This document shows, in pieces, positions 27,682-38,390 of a stretch of DNA of 64,000 nucleotides. The first letter of the stretch is position 1. Every line of letters begins with the position of its first letter. Origin of the DNA: Vibrio sonorensis. GTDB lineage: Bacteria > Pseudomonadota > Gammaproteobacteria > Enterobacterales > Vibrionaceae. Under the pieces are notes generated by a model. The model did no database searches, was not told the origin of the DNA, and worked only from the letters and a program-made list of their open reading frames with translations. Location of the stretch: NCBI RefSeq assembly GCF_001854765.1, contig NZ_LJJE01000002.1:124001-188000 (forward strand). Direction: 5' to 3'. Both the position numbers and the translations under genes were made by a program.

Positions 27682-29562
27682 ATGACTGAACAATATAATG
27701 CTGGAGCCATTGAGGTTCTTAATGGTCTGGAACCAGTACGTCGCCGACCGGGGATGTATACGGATACAGCGCGACCAAACCACTTAGGTCAGGAAGTTAT
27801 CGACAACAGTGTCGATGAAGCGCTCGCCGGACATGCTAAAAAAGTACAAGTAATACTACATGCCGATCAGTCGCTGGAAGTGATTGACGACGGGCGTGGT
27901 ATGCCAGTTGATATTCACCCGGAAGAGAAAGTCTCCGGTGTTGAACTGATTTTATGTAAGTTGCATGCTGGTGGTAAGTTTTCTAACAAAAATTATCAGT
28001 TTTCCGGTGGTTTACACGGGGTTGGTATCTCAGTAGTTAACGCTCTGTCCAAACGTGTAGAAGTCACGGTAAGACGCGATGGTCAGGTGTATGAAATTGC
28101 CTTTGAACACGGCGACAAAGTTTCTGATCTGACGGTGACGGGAACATGTGGCCGTCGCAATCGCGGTACCAGTGTCCACTTCTGGCCGGATGCAAAATAT
28201 TTTGATTCGGGCAACTTCTCGGTGACTCGCCTTATTAACAACCTAAGAGCGAAAGCGGTGCTTTGCCCCGGGTTGGAAATTACCTTCAGTGACAAAGTGA
28301 ATGGCAATGAGCATCGCTGGTTCTATGAAGATGGCTTAAAAGATTATCTCGCTGAAGGGGTGAAAGGGTTTACCGTTTTACCTGAAGAGCCTTTTACTGG
28401 AGAGTTTTCCGCAGAAACTGAAGCGGCGAATTGGGCCGTGATCTGGCAGCCAGAAGGCGGTGAGATGATCACCGAGAGCTACGTAAACCTGATCCCAACT
28501 GCGCAGGGTGGTACTCATGTTAACGGGTTGCGTCAAGGCTTACTCGACGCCATGCGAGAGTTCTGTGAGTTCCGAAACTTACTACCGCGCGGTGTTAAGT
28601 TGACGGGCGATGATGTGTTTGACCGCTGCTCTTATGTCCTGTCAGTGAAGATGCAAGATCCTCAGTTTGCGGGACAGACCAAAGAGCGCCTTTCATCACG
28701 CCAAACCGCTGCGTTTGTTTCAGGCGTAGTGAAAGACTCCTTTAGTTTGTGGTTGAACGAAAAACCACAACTTGCAGAGCAACTCGCAGAAGTCTGTATT
28801 GCTAATGCCCACCGCAGAATGCGTGCAGCTAAGAAAGTGGTTCGCAAAAAGGTGGCATCTGGGCCGGCCTTACCGGGCAAGCTGACTGATTGTTCTCAAC
28901 AGGATCTCAGCCGAACTGAAATTTTCTTTGTCGAGGGTGACTCGGCAGGTGGTAGTGCCAAGCAGGCGCGCGACCGAGAATTCCAAGCCGTAATGCCACT
29001 TCGCGGTAAGATCTTGAATACATGGGAAGTGTCTGCGGATCAGGTATTGGCTTCACAAGAAGTTCACGACATATCGGTGGCTTTGGGTATAGACCCAGAT
29101 AACGACAACCTAGAGGGCCTCAGATACGGCAAGATCTGTATTCTCGCCGATGCGGACTCGGATGGTCTGCATATCGCCACACTACTTTGTGCTCTGTTTA
29201 CTCGCCACTTCCGCGCACTTGTCGAAGCGGGACACATATATGTGGCAATGCCTCCACTCTATCGTATCGATTGCGGCAAGGAAGTTTTCTATGCCCTCGA
29301 TGACGATGAGAAAGAAGGTGTACTAGAGCGACTGTCTAAGAAAAAAGCCAAAATCAATGTTCAGCGATTTAAAGGTCTGGGTGAAATGAACCCACTTCAA
29401 TTACGCGAAACCACTATGGATCCAAATACGCGTCGTTTAGTGCAGTTAACGATCGACGACGATGAAGCGACCGTTGAAATGATGGATATGCTGTTAGGTA
29501 AAAAGCGTGCCGATGACCGACGTTCTTGGCTGCAAAATAACGGCGATATGGCTGAGGTTTAA
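27682..29562 (+). CDS. parE: DNA topoisomerase IV subunit B
   Basis: 626 residues. The ATPase subunit of topoisomerase IV, which decatenates daughter chromosomes. GHKL ATPase motifs are visible: EVIDNSVDEALAGHA, IDDGRGMPVD, GGLHGVGISVVNALS and the QTKERLSSR segment. The TOPRIM domain carries FFVEGDSAGGSAKQARDR and ILADADSDGLH, with the acidic metal ligands. The C-terminus QRFKGLGEMNP is standard. The length is near that of E. coli ParE (630). It is followed by parC after only 3 bases. Confidence 0.97.
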   Translation: MTEQYNAGAIEVLNGLEPVRRRPGMYTDTARPNHLGQEVIDNSVDEALAGHAKKVQVILHADQSLEVIDDGRGMPVDIHPEEKVSGVELILCKLHAGGKFSNKNYQFSGGLHGVGISVVNALSKRVEVTVRRDGQVYEIAFEHGDKVSDLTVTGTCGRRNRGTSVHFWPDAKYFDSGNFSVTRLINNLRAKAVLCPGLEITFSDKVNGNEHRWFYEDGLKDYLAEGVKGFTVLPEEPFTGEFSAETEAANWAVIWQPEGGEMITESYVNLIPTAQGGTHVNGLRQGLLDAMREFCEFRNLLPRGVKLTGDDVFDRCSYVLSVKMQDPQFAGQTKERLSSRQTAAFVSGVVKDSFSLWLNEKPQLAEQLAEVCIANAHRRMRAAKKVVRKKVASGPALPGKLTDCSQQDLSRTEIFFVEGDSAGGSAKQARDREFQAVMPLRGKILNTWEVSADQVLASQEVHDISVALGIDPDNDNLEGLRYGKICILADADSDGLHIATLLCALFTRHFRALVEAGHIYVAMPPLYRIDCGKEVFYALDDDEKEGVLERLSKKKAKINVQRFKGLGEMNPLQLRETTMDPNTRRLVQLTIDDDEATVEMMDMLLGKKRADDRRSWLQNNGDMAEV

Positions 29563-29565
29563 CGA

Positions 29566-31851
29566 ATGTCTACAGAAATTACATACGATGGCGTTGAACA
29601 GTTGCCGATGCGCAAGTTCACCGAAGACGCTTATCTCAATTACTCAATGTACGTCATTATGGATCGTGCTTTGCCATACATTGGTGATGGCTTAAAGCCC
29701 GTTCAACGACGTATTATCTACGCGATGTCAGAGTTAGGTCTGTCAGCCGCGGCAAAATACAAAAAATCGGCGCGTACAGTAGGTGACGTATTGGGTAAAT
29801 ACCACCCTCATGGTGACTCTGCTTGTTATGAGGCTATGGTACTTATGGCCCAGCCTTTCTCGTATCGTTATCCGCTGGTAGACGGTCAGGGTAACTGGGG
29901 TGCGCCAGATGATCCTAAGTCGTTTGCGGCGATGCGTTATACAGAAGCCAAACTGTCTAAGTTTGCTGAAGTGTTACTTGGCGAGTTAGGTCAAGGCACG
30001 GTGGAGTGGCAACCTAACTTTGACGGCACGATGAAAGAGCCGCAAATGCTGCCGGCTCGTTTACCTCATATTTTGCTAAACGGTGTGACTGGTATTGCTG
30101 TCGGTATGGCGACGGATATTCCGCCGCATAACGTTCGCGAAGTTGCCGAAGCTACGATCCACTTGATTGACAATCCCAAGGCCGAACTGCCGGATGTTAT
30201 GCAGTTTGTCAAAGGACCAGATTACCCGACTGAAGCGGAGATCATCTCTCCTAGTTCTGACTTAGAGAAGATTTATCGCAACGGCAAAGGCAGCATCAAG
30301 ATGCGTGCGGTTTGGCACAAAGAGGGGACAGACATCGTAATTACGGCGCTGCCTCACCAAGTATCGGGCGCCAAGCTACTAGAGCAGATCGCCAACCAGA
30401 TGCGAGCTAAAAAGCTGCCTATGGTGGATGATCTTCGCGACGAATCTGATCATGAAAACCCAACTCGTATCGTTATTGTCCCTCGTTCTAATCGAGTGGA
30501 TTGTGATCAGTTGATGAACCATCTTTTTGCGTCCACTGATTTAGAAAAGAACTTCCGTGTAAACCTGAATATGATTGGCCTAGACAATCGTCCTCAGGTG
30601 AAAGGTTTAGTTCAGATCCTGTCAGAATGGATCCAGTTCCGCCGCGAAACCGTTCGTCGTCGTTTGCAGCATCGTCTCGATAAGGTATTGGCTCGCTTAC
30701 ATATCCTTGAAGGTTTGTTGGTCGCTTATCTAAACCTTGACGAAGTCATTGAAATAATCCGCACTGAGGACGATCCAAAAGCCGTGCTAATGGCGCGATT
30801 TGGGATTACCGATATTCAAGCAGACGCGATTTTAGATACCAAACTTCGTCATCTAGCTAAGCTAGAAGAGATGAAGATCCGCGGTGAACAAGAAGAGCTA
30901 GAGAAAGAGCGTCAAAAACTTGAGCAACTTCTTGGTTCTGAGCGTCGTTTGAACACACTGCTTAAGAAAGAGATCAAAGCAGATGCGGAAAAATATGGCG
31001 ATGATCGCCGTTCTCCTCTTGTGGAGCGTGCAGAAGCAAAAGCACTGACAGAAAGAGATTTAGTTCCTAGCGAACCAATCACGGTGGTGTTATCCGAAAA
31101 AGGGTGGATTCGCCATGCGAAAGGTCACGATGTCGATGCTGAAAGCCTGAACTACAAATCAGGTGATAAATATCTGGCTCATGCTCGGGGTAAGAGTAGC
31201 CAGCAAGCCGTCTTCCTCGGTAGTGATGGCCGTAGTTATTCGCTTGAATCCCACTCTTTGCCTTCGGCGCGCAGTCAAGGTGAACCCATCACTGGTCGCT
31301 TGAACATCAATGCTGGTACTTCTATTCGCCATGTTGTTATGGGTGAAGAAGAGCAGCTTTGGCTTGTTAGTTCAGATGCAGGTTATGGCTTTGTCTGTAA
31401 AGGTTCTGATCTACTGTCTAAAAACCGCAGCGGTAAAGCCCTAGTCTCATTACCTCAAAACTCTGAGGTGATGGCTCCTGACGCGATTGGTAATATCGAT
31501 AGCGATGATATCTTGGCTATCACTAACCAAGGTCGAATGCTGTTGTTCCCGATAAAAGATCTACCGCAGCTAGGTAAGGGTAAGGGTAATAAGATCATCA
31601 ATATTCCAGCGGCAAAAGCGAAAGAGCGCGAGGAGTTGGTTTCACACCTAATTTCTGTACCTCAAGGGGCGACTGTTACGCTCTATGCTGGTAAACGCAA
31701 GCTTGGACTTAAGCCTAGTGATCTGGAGAATTTCCGCGGTGAACGAGGCCGCCGAGGCGGACTACTACCAAGGGGACTTCAGCGAGTGACTCGTATTGAA
31801 ATCGAGGAGCCGGAAGCTTCACTACCCCCACCAGTAGAGAATCAAGAATAA
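29566..31851 (+). CDS. parC: DNA topoisomerase IV subunit A
   Basis: 761 residues. The DNA breakage-reunion subunit. The catalytic tyrosine is Y125 in [10 protein letters not shown], preceded by R124. The quinolone-determining region reads [14 protein letters not shown], with Ser85 and Glu89 in the unmutated (sensitive-type) state. The C-terminal beta-pinwheel follows an extended coiled-coil ([19 protein letters not shown]). Cotranscribed with parE and ends in a strong terminator. Confidence 0.97.
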   Translation: MSTEITYDGVEQLPMRKFTEDAYLNYSMYVIMDRALPYIGDGLKPVQRRIIYAMSELGLSAAAKYKKSARTVGDVLGKYHPHGDSACYEAMVLMAQPFSYRYPLVDGQGNWGAPDDPKSFAAMRYTEAKLSKFAEVLLGELGQGTVEWQPNFDGTMKEPQMLPARLPHILLNGVTGIAVGMATDIPPHNVREVAEATIHLIDNPKAELPDVMQFVKGPDYPTEAEIISPSSDLEKIYRNGKGSIKMRAVWHKEGTDIVITALPHQVSGAKLLEQIANQMRAKKLPMVDDLRDESDHENPTRIVIVPRSNRVDCDQLMNHLFASTDLEKNFRVNLNMIGLDNRPQVKGLVQILSEWIQFRRETVRRRLQHRLDKVLARLHILEGLLVAYLNLDEVIEIIRTEDDPKAVLMARFGITDIQADAILDTKLRHLAKLEEMKIRGEQEELEKERQKLEQLLGSERRLNTLLKKEIKADAEKYGDDRRSPLVERAEAKALTERDLVPSEPITVVLSEKGWIRHAKGHDVDAESLNYKSGDKYLAHARGKSSQQAVFLGSDGRSYSLESHSLPSARSQGEPITGRLNINAGTSIRHVVMGEEEQLWLVSSDAGYGFVCKGSDLLSKNRSGKALVSLPQNSEVMAPDAIGNIDSDDILAITNQGRMLLFPIKDLPQLGKGKGNKIINIPAAKAKEREELVSHLISVPQGATVTLYAGKRKLGLKPSDLENFRGERGRRGGLLPRGLQRVTRIEIEEPEASLPPPVENQE

Positions 31852-31853
31852 AC

Positions 31854-31888
31854 AAAAAGCCCTTGCTAGCAGTAGCAAGGGCTTTTTT
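31854..31888. terminator. Bidirectional terminator between parC and degS
   Basis: Stem AAAGCCCTTGCTA/TAGCAAGGGCTTT with a GCAG loop and T run on the plus side, A run on the other. It serves the convergent parC and degS transcripts. Confidence 0.92.
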
Positions 31889-31900
31889 AACAATCAGATT

Positions 31901-32968
31901 TTATTGCTCGCGTTTGTCTTCAGCAATTGTCACGCTTAAACTTATCTCTTCACCTTTTCGCAGCACTAGTACGTCTACCGTTGTACCCGGGCGGAGCTCG
32001 GTGACAATGTCCATAACACTGTCGCGACCGTGAATACGCTGACCGTCTATCTCTATGATGATGTCTTGGGCGACAAAGCCTGCGTCGGCTGCTGGACTAT
32101 TGGGATCCACGCCCAGTACGATAATACCACCGGTGTGTTTATCTCCCAGTAATCGAGAAGTGACTGTACTGATGTCTTGGCCATCAATACCAATGTATCC
32201 ACGAATGACTCGACCATCGGCAATGATCTTTTCCATAATGGTGTTGGCGAGCGGATAGGGAATGGCAAAAGAGATGCCATAAGTTTCTAGGTCGGTTGCC
32301 TGCTGAAAAGAGGCGGTGTTGATACCGACGAGTTCGCCGCGAGTATTTACCAAAGCTCCGCCAGAGTTTCCTTGGTTAATCGCAGCGTCGGTTTGAATAA
32401 ACGATTGACGTCCGTTAGCGCTTATCGATGAGCGACCCGTCGCTGAGATAATGCCAAAGGTTGTGGTTTGTCCAAGGTTGTAAGGGTTACCAATCGCCAA
32501 AACCACATCCCCCACTTTAGGTTGATACTCTTGATTTAGAGGGATGACCGGAAGATTTGTTCCTTCGATTCGCAAGATGGCGATATCGGTGGGCTTGTCC
32601 TTACCAACTAATTGGGCGGCGGAAGCGCGACCATCTTGTAGTGCAACAATGATTTGGTCTGCCTGTGCAACGACGTGATAGTTGGTGATGATATAACCTT
32701 TGTCACTGACTATAACGCCTGAACCTAGGCCTTGAATAGAAAGCTTTTCTCGGTTGTTTTCAGTGTATTTTCGGCTGTATATATTTACGACGGCGGGTGC
32801 GGCTTTTCTTACCGCATCGTTAAATGATATCTGCTCGGAACTAATATCATTGACGACTTTAGAGATGTTTTGACCAATGTAGTCAGGGCGTAGGGAAGGG
32901 ACAGTGAGTAGTAACAGAAAGGCGGTGGCCAATCCCAACCCGATAGAACGCAACAAGAACGCCAACAT
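31901..32968 (-). CDS. degS: Site-1 protease DegS (sigma-E pathway)
   Basis: 355 residues from the chosen start MLAFLLRSIGLG, the E. coli length. Inner-membrane anchored serine protease that cleaves RseA when its PDZ domain binds misfolded porin C-termini. One N-terminal membrane span, then the trypsin-like domain with His98 (TNYHVVA), Asp128 (PTDIAIL) and Ser202 (NQGNSGGAL), then one PDZ domain (ITEL-type, GFVAQDIIIEIDGQRI). An in-frame extension to 33055 exists, but it lies in the degQ-degS gap and would add a second hydrophobic stretch; I prefer the shorter form. It follows degQ by about 125 bases. Confidence 0.93.
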   Translation of the reverse strand: MLAFLLRSIGLGLATAFLLLLTVPSLRPDYIGQNISKVVNDISSEQISFNDAVRKAAPAVVNIYSRKYTENNREKLSIQGLGSGVIVSDKGYIITNYHVVAQADQIIVALQDGRASAAQLVGKDKPTDIAILRIEGTNLPVIPLNQEYQPKVGDVVLAIGNPYNLGQTTTFGIISATGRSSISANGRQSFIQTDAAINQGNSGGALVNTRGELVGINTASFQQATDLETYGISFAIPYPLANTIMEKIIADGRVIRGYIGIDGQDISTVTSRLLGDKHTGGIIVLGVDPNSPAADAGFVAQDIIIEIDGQRIHGRDSVMDIVTELRPGTTVDVLVLRKGEEISLSVTIAEDKREQ

Positions 32969-33093
32969 GTACAGCAAGACCCCGACAATCAAAAAAACGA
33001 TAAGAAAGCATAGCATTAGTTGCTGAAATAACAAAAGGACAGGGCGTTTTGCCACTGTCCTTTATAATAGACGTCTCGTTTCTGTTGATGCCG

Positions 33094-34460
33094 TTATCGA
33101 ACAACTAAGTAAATCGTACGCTCTCCGCGTTGGATATTTAAAGCCAGTACACTGGGTTGCCCCTCTAGTACTTTGCGAAAATCGGCTAAGTTCTTAACGC
33201 GTTTGCGATTGACACCAATAATAATGTCACCTTCTAGAAGCTGGTAAGCTTGAGCTGCGGAGCCTTCTTCAACTTTGGAAACCTTCACTCCTTTTACTAC
33301 ATCGCTCGCTGTTGTATTGGTCAACTCAGCGCCTTGTAGACCCGGGTGCAACTTATCTGCCGTCGTTTTTATGCTGGTCTGCTCGCCAAGGGTGACGTCG
33401 AATGTTTTTTCTTTACCATCTCTTAGCACGCCAAGTTCGATCGTTTTGCCAGCGCCTAGCGTCGCAACTTTTGCTCTCAACTCACTAAAGGTATGAATAT
33501 TTTTGCCATTGATAGAGACAATGATGTCACCAGCTTTTAGGCCCGCCTTGTCCGCTGCACTGTCGGGGACGACCTGGCCAACAAAAGCTCCCTTGCTGGA
33601 TTCATAGCCGAGCGCTTCGGCAAGTTCAGAAGTTACTTCGCCACCCTGAACACCCAACATACCGCGTTTTACTTCACCAAACTCTAGGATTTGCTCGGTT
33701 AAGTTTTTCATCATATTAGATGGAATGGCAAAACCGATACCGACATTACCGCCGTTAGGTCCCAAAATCGCAGTGTTAATACCGATGAGTTCACCGTTTA
33801 GGTTAACGAGTGCACCACCTGAGTTACCGCTATTGATGGCCGCATCGGTTTGAATAAAGTTTTCGAAGTTTTCAATGTTAAGGCCACTGCGGCCAAGTGC
33901 TGAAACTATTCCAGAGGTGACGGTTTGCCCCAATCCAAAGGGGTTACCGATAGCGACGGAAAAGTCACCGACGCGCAATGAATCAGAATCTGCCAGTTTG
34001 ATTTCGGTAAGGTCTTTGGCTTCTTCTAGTTTTAATAGTGCGATATCAGACATTTGATCGCCACCGATCAGTTCCGCTTCGTACTCTCGCCCGTCGTGCA
34101 ACTGAACGCGAATCTTCTCGGCACCATTAATGACGTGGTAGTTGGTTACGATATGTCCTTTGTCAGCATCTATGATGACACCAGAGCCTAGACCTCTAAA
34201 AGGTCGCTCACGAAGCTGTTCGGTTGGAAACTCTGGTCCAAAAAAGAAGCGGAATTGCTCGGGGATCTGTTGTCGTGATACTTGGGTTCCCTCTACGGCG
34301 ATACTAACAACTGCTGGGGTCACTTTCTCTAGCATGGGAGCCAAGCTTGGCAGTTCTTGACCTGAACCGCAACAGGTAGTGCTGCTGTAGCGGTAGCGGG
34401 AATGATGATTGAACTTAAGCTTAGGGAAAGAGCAGTTAGTGCAAGCAAAGGTTTTTTCAT
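33094..34460 (-). CDS. degQ: Periplasmic serine endoprotease DegQ, frameshifted near the N-terminus
   Basis: 455 residues after repair. DegQ degrades or holds misfolded periplasmic proteins. The signal peptide starts MKKPLLALTALSLSLSS at 34460, with AGGAG before it. Near 34363 a GG run appears one base short, and the repaired text reads VAVQGQELPSLAPMLEKV. The catalytic triad is His109 (TNYHVIN), Asp139 (SDIALL) and Ser214 (SGNSGGAL). Two PDZ domains follow. The first large frame alone (Met at 34344) would lack the signal peptide and could not be exported. Confidence 0.92.
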
Positions 34461-34584
34461 CTGATAACTCCTGTGTAAACCAAGGTTATGAATTAAATAC
34501 ATGGGTATGGCTTATTACGTATTCAACTCTATTTGGTGAGGAGTAAGACTCAAAAACCTATGCAAAGTTCACATAAAAGTGTGA

Positions 34585-35040
34585 TCAAGATGCCTTAGCA
34601 GTGACCACTTCTTCTGATTTTAAGATCTCTTTGGGCTGTTCGGTTAATAGACCCGTAGCTCCAGCCGCATAGTCTTTAGGTTGCTTATCTTCAGGAGCGT
34701 CACTTTCGATAAGAGGGGTACCCTCTTGCTCTTCAGGTTCTGCTACTTGCTTGTTAAACGGGTTGTCCTGAGCCGGTGTTTCAGGAAGTAACTCAGAAGA
34801 CGTTTTGGCTAGGTGTTGGTACAACTTAGTGTACTCGCGACCAACAGAGTCAATCAGTTCTGCCGACTGCGCAAAGTGATCGGCAAGATCTTGTTTTTGT
34901 TGTTCCAGTTCAAATTTTGCGGTTTCTAGCTCTTTTTGAATGCTTTTCTGTTTTTTGTATCCCGGAGTACTTAGTCGAGAAACTGCGAATCCCAATACAC
35001 CACCAACTAGCAATCCTACTACGGCATAAATCCAAGGCAT
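34585..35040 (-). CDS. zapG: Z-ring-associated protein ZapG (YhcB, DUF1043)
   Basis: 151 residues. Single N-terminal membrane span (YAVVGLLVGGVLGFAVSRL, about 5-23), then a coiled-coil (QKELETAKFELEQQKQDL) and an acidic, proline-containing C-terminal tail ending AGATGLLTEQP. YhcB/ZapG coordinates envelope growth and division in enterobacteria. It lies upstream of degQ-degS and divergent from zapE, as in E. coli. Confidence 0.88.
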   Translation of the reverse strand: MPWIYAVVGLLVGGVLGFAVSRLSTPGYKKQKSIQKELETAKFELEQQKQDLADHFAQSAELIDSVGREYTKLYQHLAKTSSELLPETPAQDNPFNKQVAEPEEQEGTPLIESDAPEDKQPKDYAAGATGLLTEQPKEILKSEEVVTAKAS

Positions 35041-35285
35041 AAAAACTCCTTATCATTGTTATTTAACACGTTTGTTACACATGTCGAAATCACATGGTAC
35101 TATGAGAACATCAGCCGATAAAGAGAAAACCCTATACTGAGTCTGGTCACATTGTTAGCAAACGATAACATTGCCTGCTAAAGTATTGATTGGTTTAATA
35201 AATAAAGTGCCTTTTCTTCCTAGGCTGCGAATAAAAATAACGCACTGGTATAACAAAAAACAAAGCCCAATCCGGTAAAAGCCCA

Positions 35286-36388
35286 ATGACCCCACTACAG
35301 CGATATAAACAAGATATTGATGAGCTTGGATTCCAAGAAGACGAAGCTCAGTACATGGCCGTTCAGGCCCTTGATACTCTCTATCACGAACTGATTGAGT
35401 ATCAAAATGCCCCCGAGTTGCAACCAACGCGTTGGCAAAAGTGTTCGGCAAGGAGCCTGAAAAGCCTCAGCCACCACAAGGCCTCTATTTCTGGGGAGGA
35501 GTCGGCCGAGGTAAGACATACTTGATGGACACCTTTTTTGACGCTTTGCCGTCAGATAAGAAAATGCGAGTTCACTTTCACCGATTTATGTACCGCGTGC
35601 ACGACGAGCTAAAGGCGTTAGGGGAAGTGGCTGACCCACTAGATAAAATAGCCGATCTCTTTAAAGCTGAAGCCGACATTATTTGCTTTGATGAGTTTTT
35701 TGTTTCAGACATTACTGACGCCATGATTTTAGGGACGCTTTTTCAAGCCTTGTTCGAACGCAATGTAGTTTTGGTGGCGACGTCGAACATTCCCCCTAAC
35801 GATCTCTACCGCAACGGATTACAACGAGCGCGTTTTTTACCAGCGATTAAGTTGATACAAGAAAACTGCCGAGTGCTTAATGTCGACAGCGGTATAGATT
35901 ATCGCTTGAGAACCTTGGAACAAGCTGAAATCTATCACTACCCGCTAGACAAAGCCGCAAGTGAAAACTTGGTCCACTATTACCACCAACTCGTCAATGA
36001 GCATAAGCGAGTTGAAACCCAGATAGAGATCAATCATCGCCAGATTGAGGTGATTGAGGCTTCCGATGGTGTGTTACACGCGAGCTTTGACCAGTTGTGT
36101 CAAACTCCGAGAAGCCAAAATGACTTTATCGAAATCTCACGCATATACCACACCGTATTATTGGCGGATGTGGTTCAGATGAATCACGCCATCGACGATG
36201 CCGCGAGGAGATTTATCGCCCTGGTCGATGAGTTTTACGAGCGCAACGTAAAGTTAATTATCTCAGCGGAAGTCGCGTTAGAGTCGCTTTATACTACTGG
36301 CCAACTTGAGTTTGAGTTCAAGCGTTGTCAGTCGCGATTAGTGGAAATGCAAAGCCATGATTACTTGGCAAAAGAGCATTTAGCGTAA
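35286..36388 (+). CDS. zapE: Cell division ATPase ZapE (AFG1 family), frameshifted
   Basis: 367 residues after repair. ZapE is a P-loop ATPase that affects Z-ring stability. Walker A is GGVGRGKTYLMD, Walker B IICFDEFFVSDI; VATSNIPPNDLYRNGLQRARF and DYRLRTLEQAEIYHYPL are AFG1 signatures. The N-terminal part (MTPLQRYKQDIDELGFQ) is in another frame; near 35433 a GG run appears one base short, and the joined text reads LQPTALAKVFGKEPE. Without repair the P-loop part would start at a TTG with no ribosome binding site. Confidence 0.9.
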
Positions 36389-36446
36389 CTTTAATGCTCA
36401 AAAGGCTTGGTTGGGAAAAAAATCAGTGACAGAGAGCAAAAAAAAG

Positions 36447-36475
36447 GTGATTTTTTCATCTTACTTCTCTATAAT
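36447..36475 (+). promoter_or_regulatory. Putative promoter of rplM-rpsI
   Basis: A perfect TATAAT (36470-36475) with a weak GTGATT (36447-36452) at 17 bp. Transcription from here would give a leader of about 150 nt. E. coli L13 is known to repress its own operon through the leader. Confidence 0.5.
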
Positions 36476-36631
36476 CCTGCGACCCACCGTTACTGCAGAC
36501 CCAACTCTCTGGAGTTTAGTGGTCGAGAGTGCCAACCACTCGAAGGGGTGATGACTGGGCTCTTAGACAGTGTGGGAACGCTGAAAAGTGTTCCTTAAAG
36601 TTTAAATTTTAATTAACGGGTTATTATTAGC

Positions 36632-37060
36632 ATGAAAACTTTCGTTGCTAAACCAGAAACTGTAAAACGCGACTGGTACGTTGTAGACGCTGAAGGTAAA
36701 ACTCTTGGTCGTCTAGCAAGTGAAATTGCATCTCGCCTACGTGGCAAACACAAAGCTGAATACACTCCTCACGTTGACACTGGTGATTACATCATCGTTG
36801 TTAATGCTGAGAAAGTTGCTGTAACAGGCAACAAAGCTAAGAACAAAGTGTACTACCGTCACTCTGAGTTCCCAGGTGGCCTAAAATCAATCACTTTTGA
36901 AAAGTTGATCGATCGTAAGCCTGAAATGGCGCTTGAGCTAGCGGTTAAAGGTATGCTACCACGTGGTCCTCTAGGCCGTGCTATGTACCGTAAGCTTAAA
37001 GTTTACGCTGGCGCTGAGCACAACCACGGTGCTCAACAACCACAAGTACTAGACATCTAA
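36632..37060 (+). CDS. rplM: 50S ribosomal protein L13
   Basis: 142 residues, the E. coli length. [30 protein letters not shown] is the normal L13 start; [25 protein letters not shown] is the signature. Early binder of 23S rRNA. Codon use is strongly biased, as in highly expressed genes. rpsI follows after 15 bases. Confidence 0.98.
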   Translation: MKTFVAKPETVKRDWYVVDAEGKTLGRLASEIASRLRGKHKAEYTPHVDTGDYIIVVNAEKVAVTGNKAKNKVYYRHSEFPGGLKSITFEKLIDRKPEMALELAVKGMLPRGPLGRAMYRKLKVYAGAEHNHGAQQPQVLDI

Positions 37061-37075
37061 TCGGGGATTTCGAAA

Positions 37076-37468
37076 ATGGCAGAGAATCAATACTACGGCA
37101 CTGGCCGTCGCAAAAGCTCAGCTGCACGTGTTTTCATTAAACCAGGCAGCGGTAACATCGTAATCAACAAGCGTAGCCTTGATGAGTACTTCGGTCGTCC
37201 AACTTCTCGCATGGTTGTTAAACAACCTCTTGAGCTAGTTGAACTAACTGAGAAACTAGACCTATACGTTACTGTTAAAGGTGGCGGTATTTCAGGTCAA
37301 GCAGGTGCTATCCGTCACGGTATCACTCGCGCTCTAATGGAATACGATGAGTCTCTACGTCCTGTTCTACGTTCAGCTGGTTACGTTACTCGCGACGCTC
37401 GTTGCGTTGAGCGTAAGAAAGTTGGTCTACGTAAAGCACGTCGTCGTCCACAATTCTCTAAGCGTTAA
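37076..37468 (+). CDS. rpsI: 30S ribosomal protein S9
   Basis: 130 residues. [19 protein letters not shown] at the start and the basic C-terminus [17 protein letters not shown] are diagnostic; the terminal KR contacts P-site tRNA. Followed by a strong terminator. Confidence 0.98.
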   Translation: MAENQYYGTGRRKSSAARVFIKPGSGNIVINKRSLDEYFGRPTSRMVVKQPLELVELTEKLDLYVTVKGGGISGQAGAIRHGITRALMEYDESLRPVLRSAGYVTRDARCVERKKVGLRKARRRPQFSKR

Positions 37469-37796
37469 TCTTTCTTTACAGCAAGATACGCTCCGGTTTG
37501 TTACCGGATTGTGGTCTAAAAAGCCTGACATTTATGTCAGGCTTTTTGTTTTTTAGCGCAAATAAAATGTCCTTCCTACCTTATCTAGAGCCTTGTTGTG
37601 TTTAGATTATTCCCTTTTGTGACCTCACAAGCGAAATCCTTACTAATGTTACAAAAAAGTAGCGATTAACTTGTCAAAAAGTAGGGTTTTATTTATGATC
37701 TTACAACTAATAAATACAACTATATTCGTATTATGTAAGCCATGCTCTGTAAGCGGAATACTATAATCCACAAAGAGCAAATGGGAGAATGTTTGG
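37469..37796. other. rpsI-petA intergenic region
   Basis: 328 bases without a supported gene. It holds the rpsI terminator (37518-37547) and the petA upstream region, which has a perfect TATAAT at 37762-37767 but no clear -35 box. Confidence 0.6.
37518..37547 (+). terminator. Intrinsic terminator of rplM-rpsI
   Basis: Stem AAAAAGCCTGACA/TGTCAGGCTTTTT with a TTTA loop and T-rich tail. Confidence 0.93.
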
Positions 37797-38390
37797 ATGA
37801 GCAATGCGCCTTTGAATAACGGCCGCAGACGATTCCTGACAGCCACAACTGCGGTTGTTGGAGGTCTTGGAGCTGCTGCTGTCGCCGTGCCTTTTATTAA
37901 ATCTTGGAACCCAAGTGCCAAAGCTAAAGCAGCAGGTGCCCCTGTTGAAGTCGATATTAGCAAACTTGAAGAAGGACAAATGGTTCGCGTCGAATGGCGT
38001 GGTAAACCAGTATGGGTCGTTCGTCGAGCTCAATCTGTCGTCGATAAGTTAAAAGATTTGGATGGTCAGTTAAGAGATCCTGCTTCTGGTGAGCCTCAAC
38101 AACCAGAATACGCTCAAAACGCCTATCGTTCTATTAAACCTGAATATTTTGTTGCAGTCGGTATCTGTACACATCTTGGTTGTTCTCCAACCTATTTACC
38201 TGACACTTTCGGTGAGCAAGTTCAAGGTGTGAAATCGGGCTTCTTCTGTCCTTGCCACGGCTCTAAGTTCGATATGGCTGGACGTGTATTCCAAGGTGTT
38301 CCTGCTCCGACAAACCTGATGGTTCCTAAACACATGTATGTGACGGACAGTAGAATTATTGTCGGTGTTGACGAAGGAGGGGAAGCCTAA
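37797..38390 (+). CDS. petA: Ubiquinol-cytochrome c reductase iron-sulfur (Rieske) subunit
   Basis: 197 residues. Twin-arginine signal NNGRRRFLTATTAV (R10-R12) with an uncleaved membrane anchor. The Rieske 2Fe-2S ligands are Cys124, His126, Cys151 and His154, with disulfide cysteines Cys129 and Cys153 (CTHLGCSPTY, CPCHGSKFD). It takes the first electron from ubiquinol in the bc1 complex. The stop overlaps the petB start (TAATG). Confidence 0.97.
   Translation: MSNAPLNNGRRRFLTATTAVVGGLGAAAVAVPFIKSWNPSAKAKAAGAPVEVDISKLEEGQMVRVEWRGKPVWVVRRAQSVVDKLKDLDGQLRDPASGEPQQPEYAQNAYRSIKPEYFVAVGICTHLGCSPTYLPDTFGEQVQGVKSGFFCPCHGSKFDMAGRVFQGVPAPTNLMVPKHMYVTDSRIIVGVDEGGEA

Noticed and set aside
34094-34344. 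DegQ starting at Met 34344 as a cytoplasmic variant
   Set aside because: A complete signal peptide exists just upstream in another frame, and one added G joins the two to the normal family length.
37749-37826. 25-codon ORF overlapping the petA start
   Set aside because: No ribosome binding site; its frame is explained by the petA promoter and start region.
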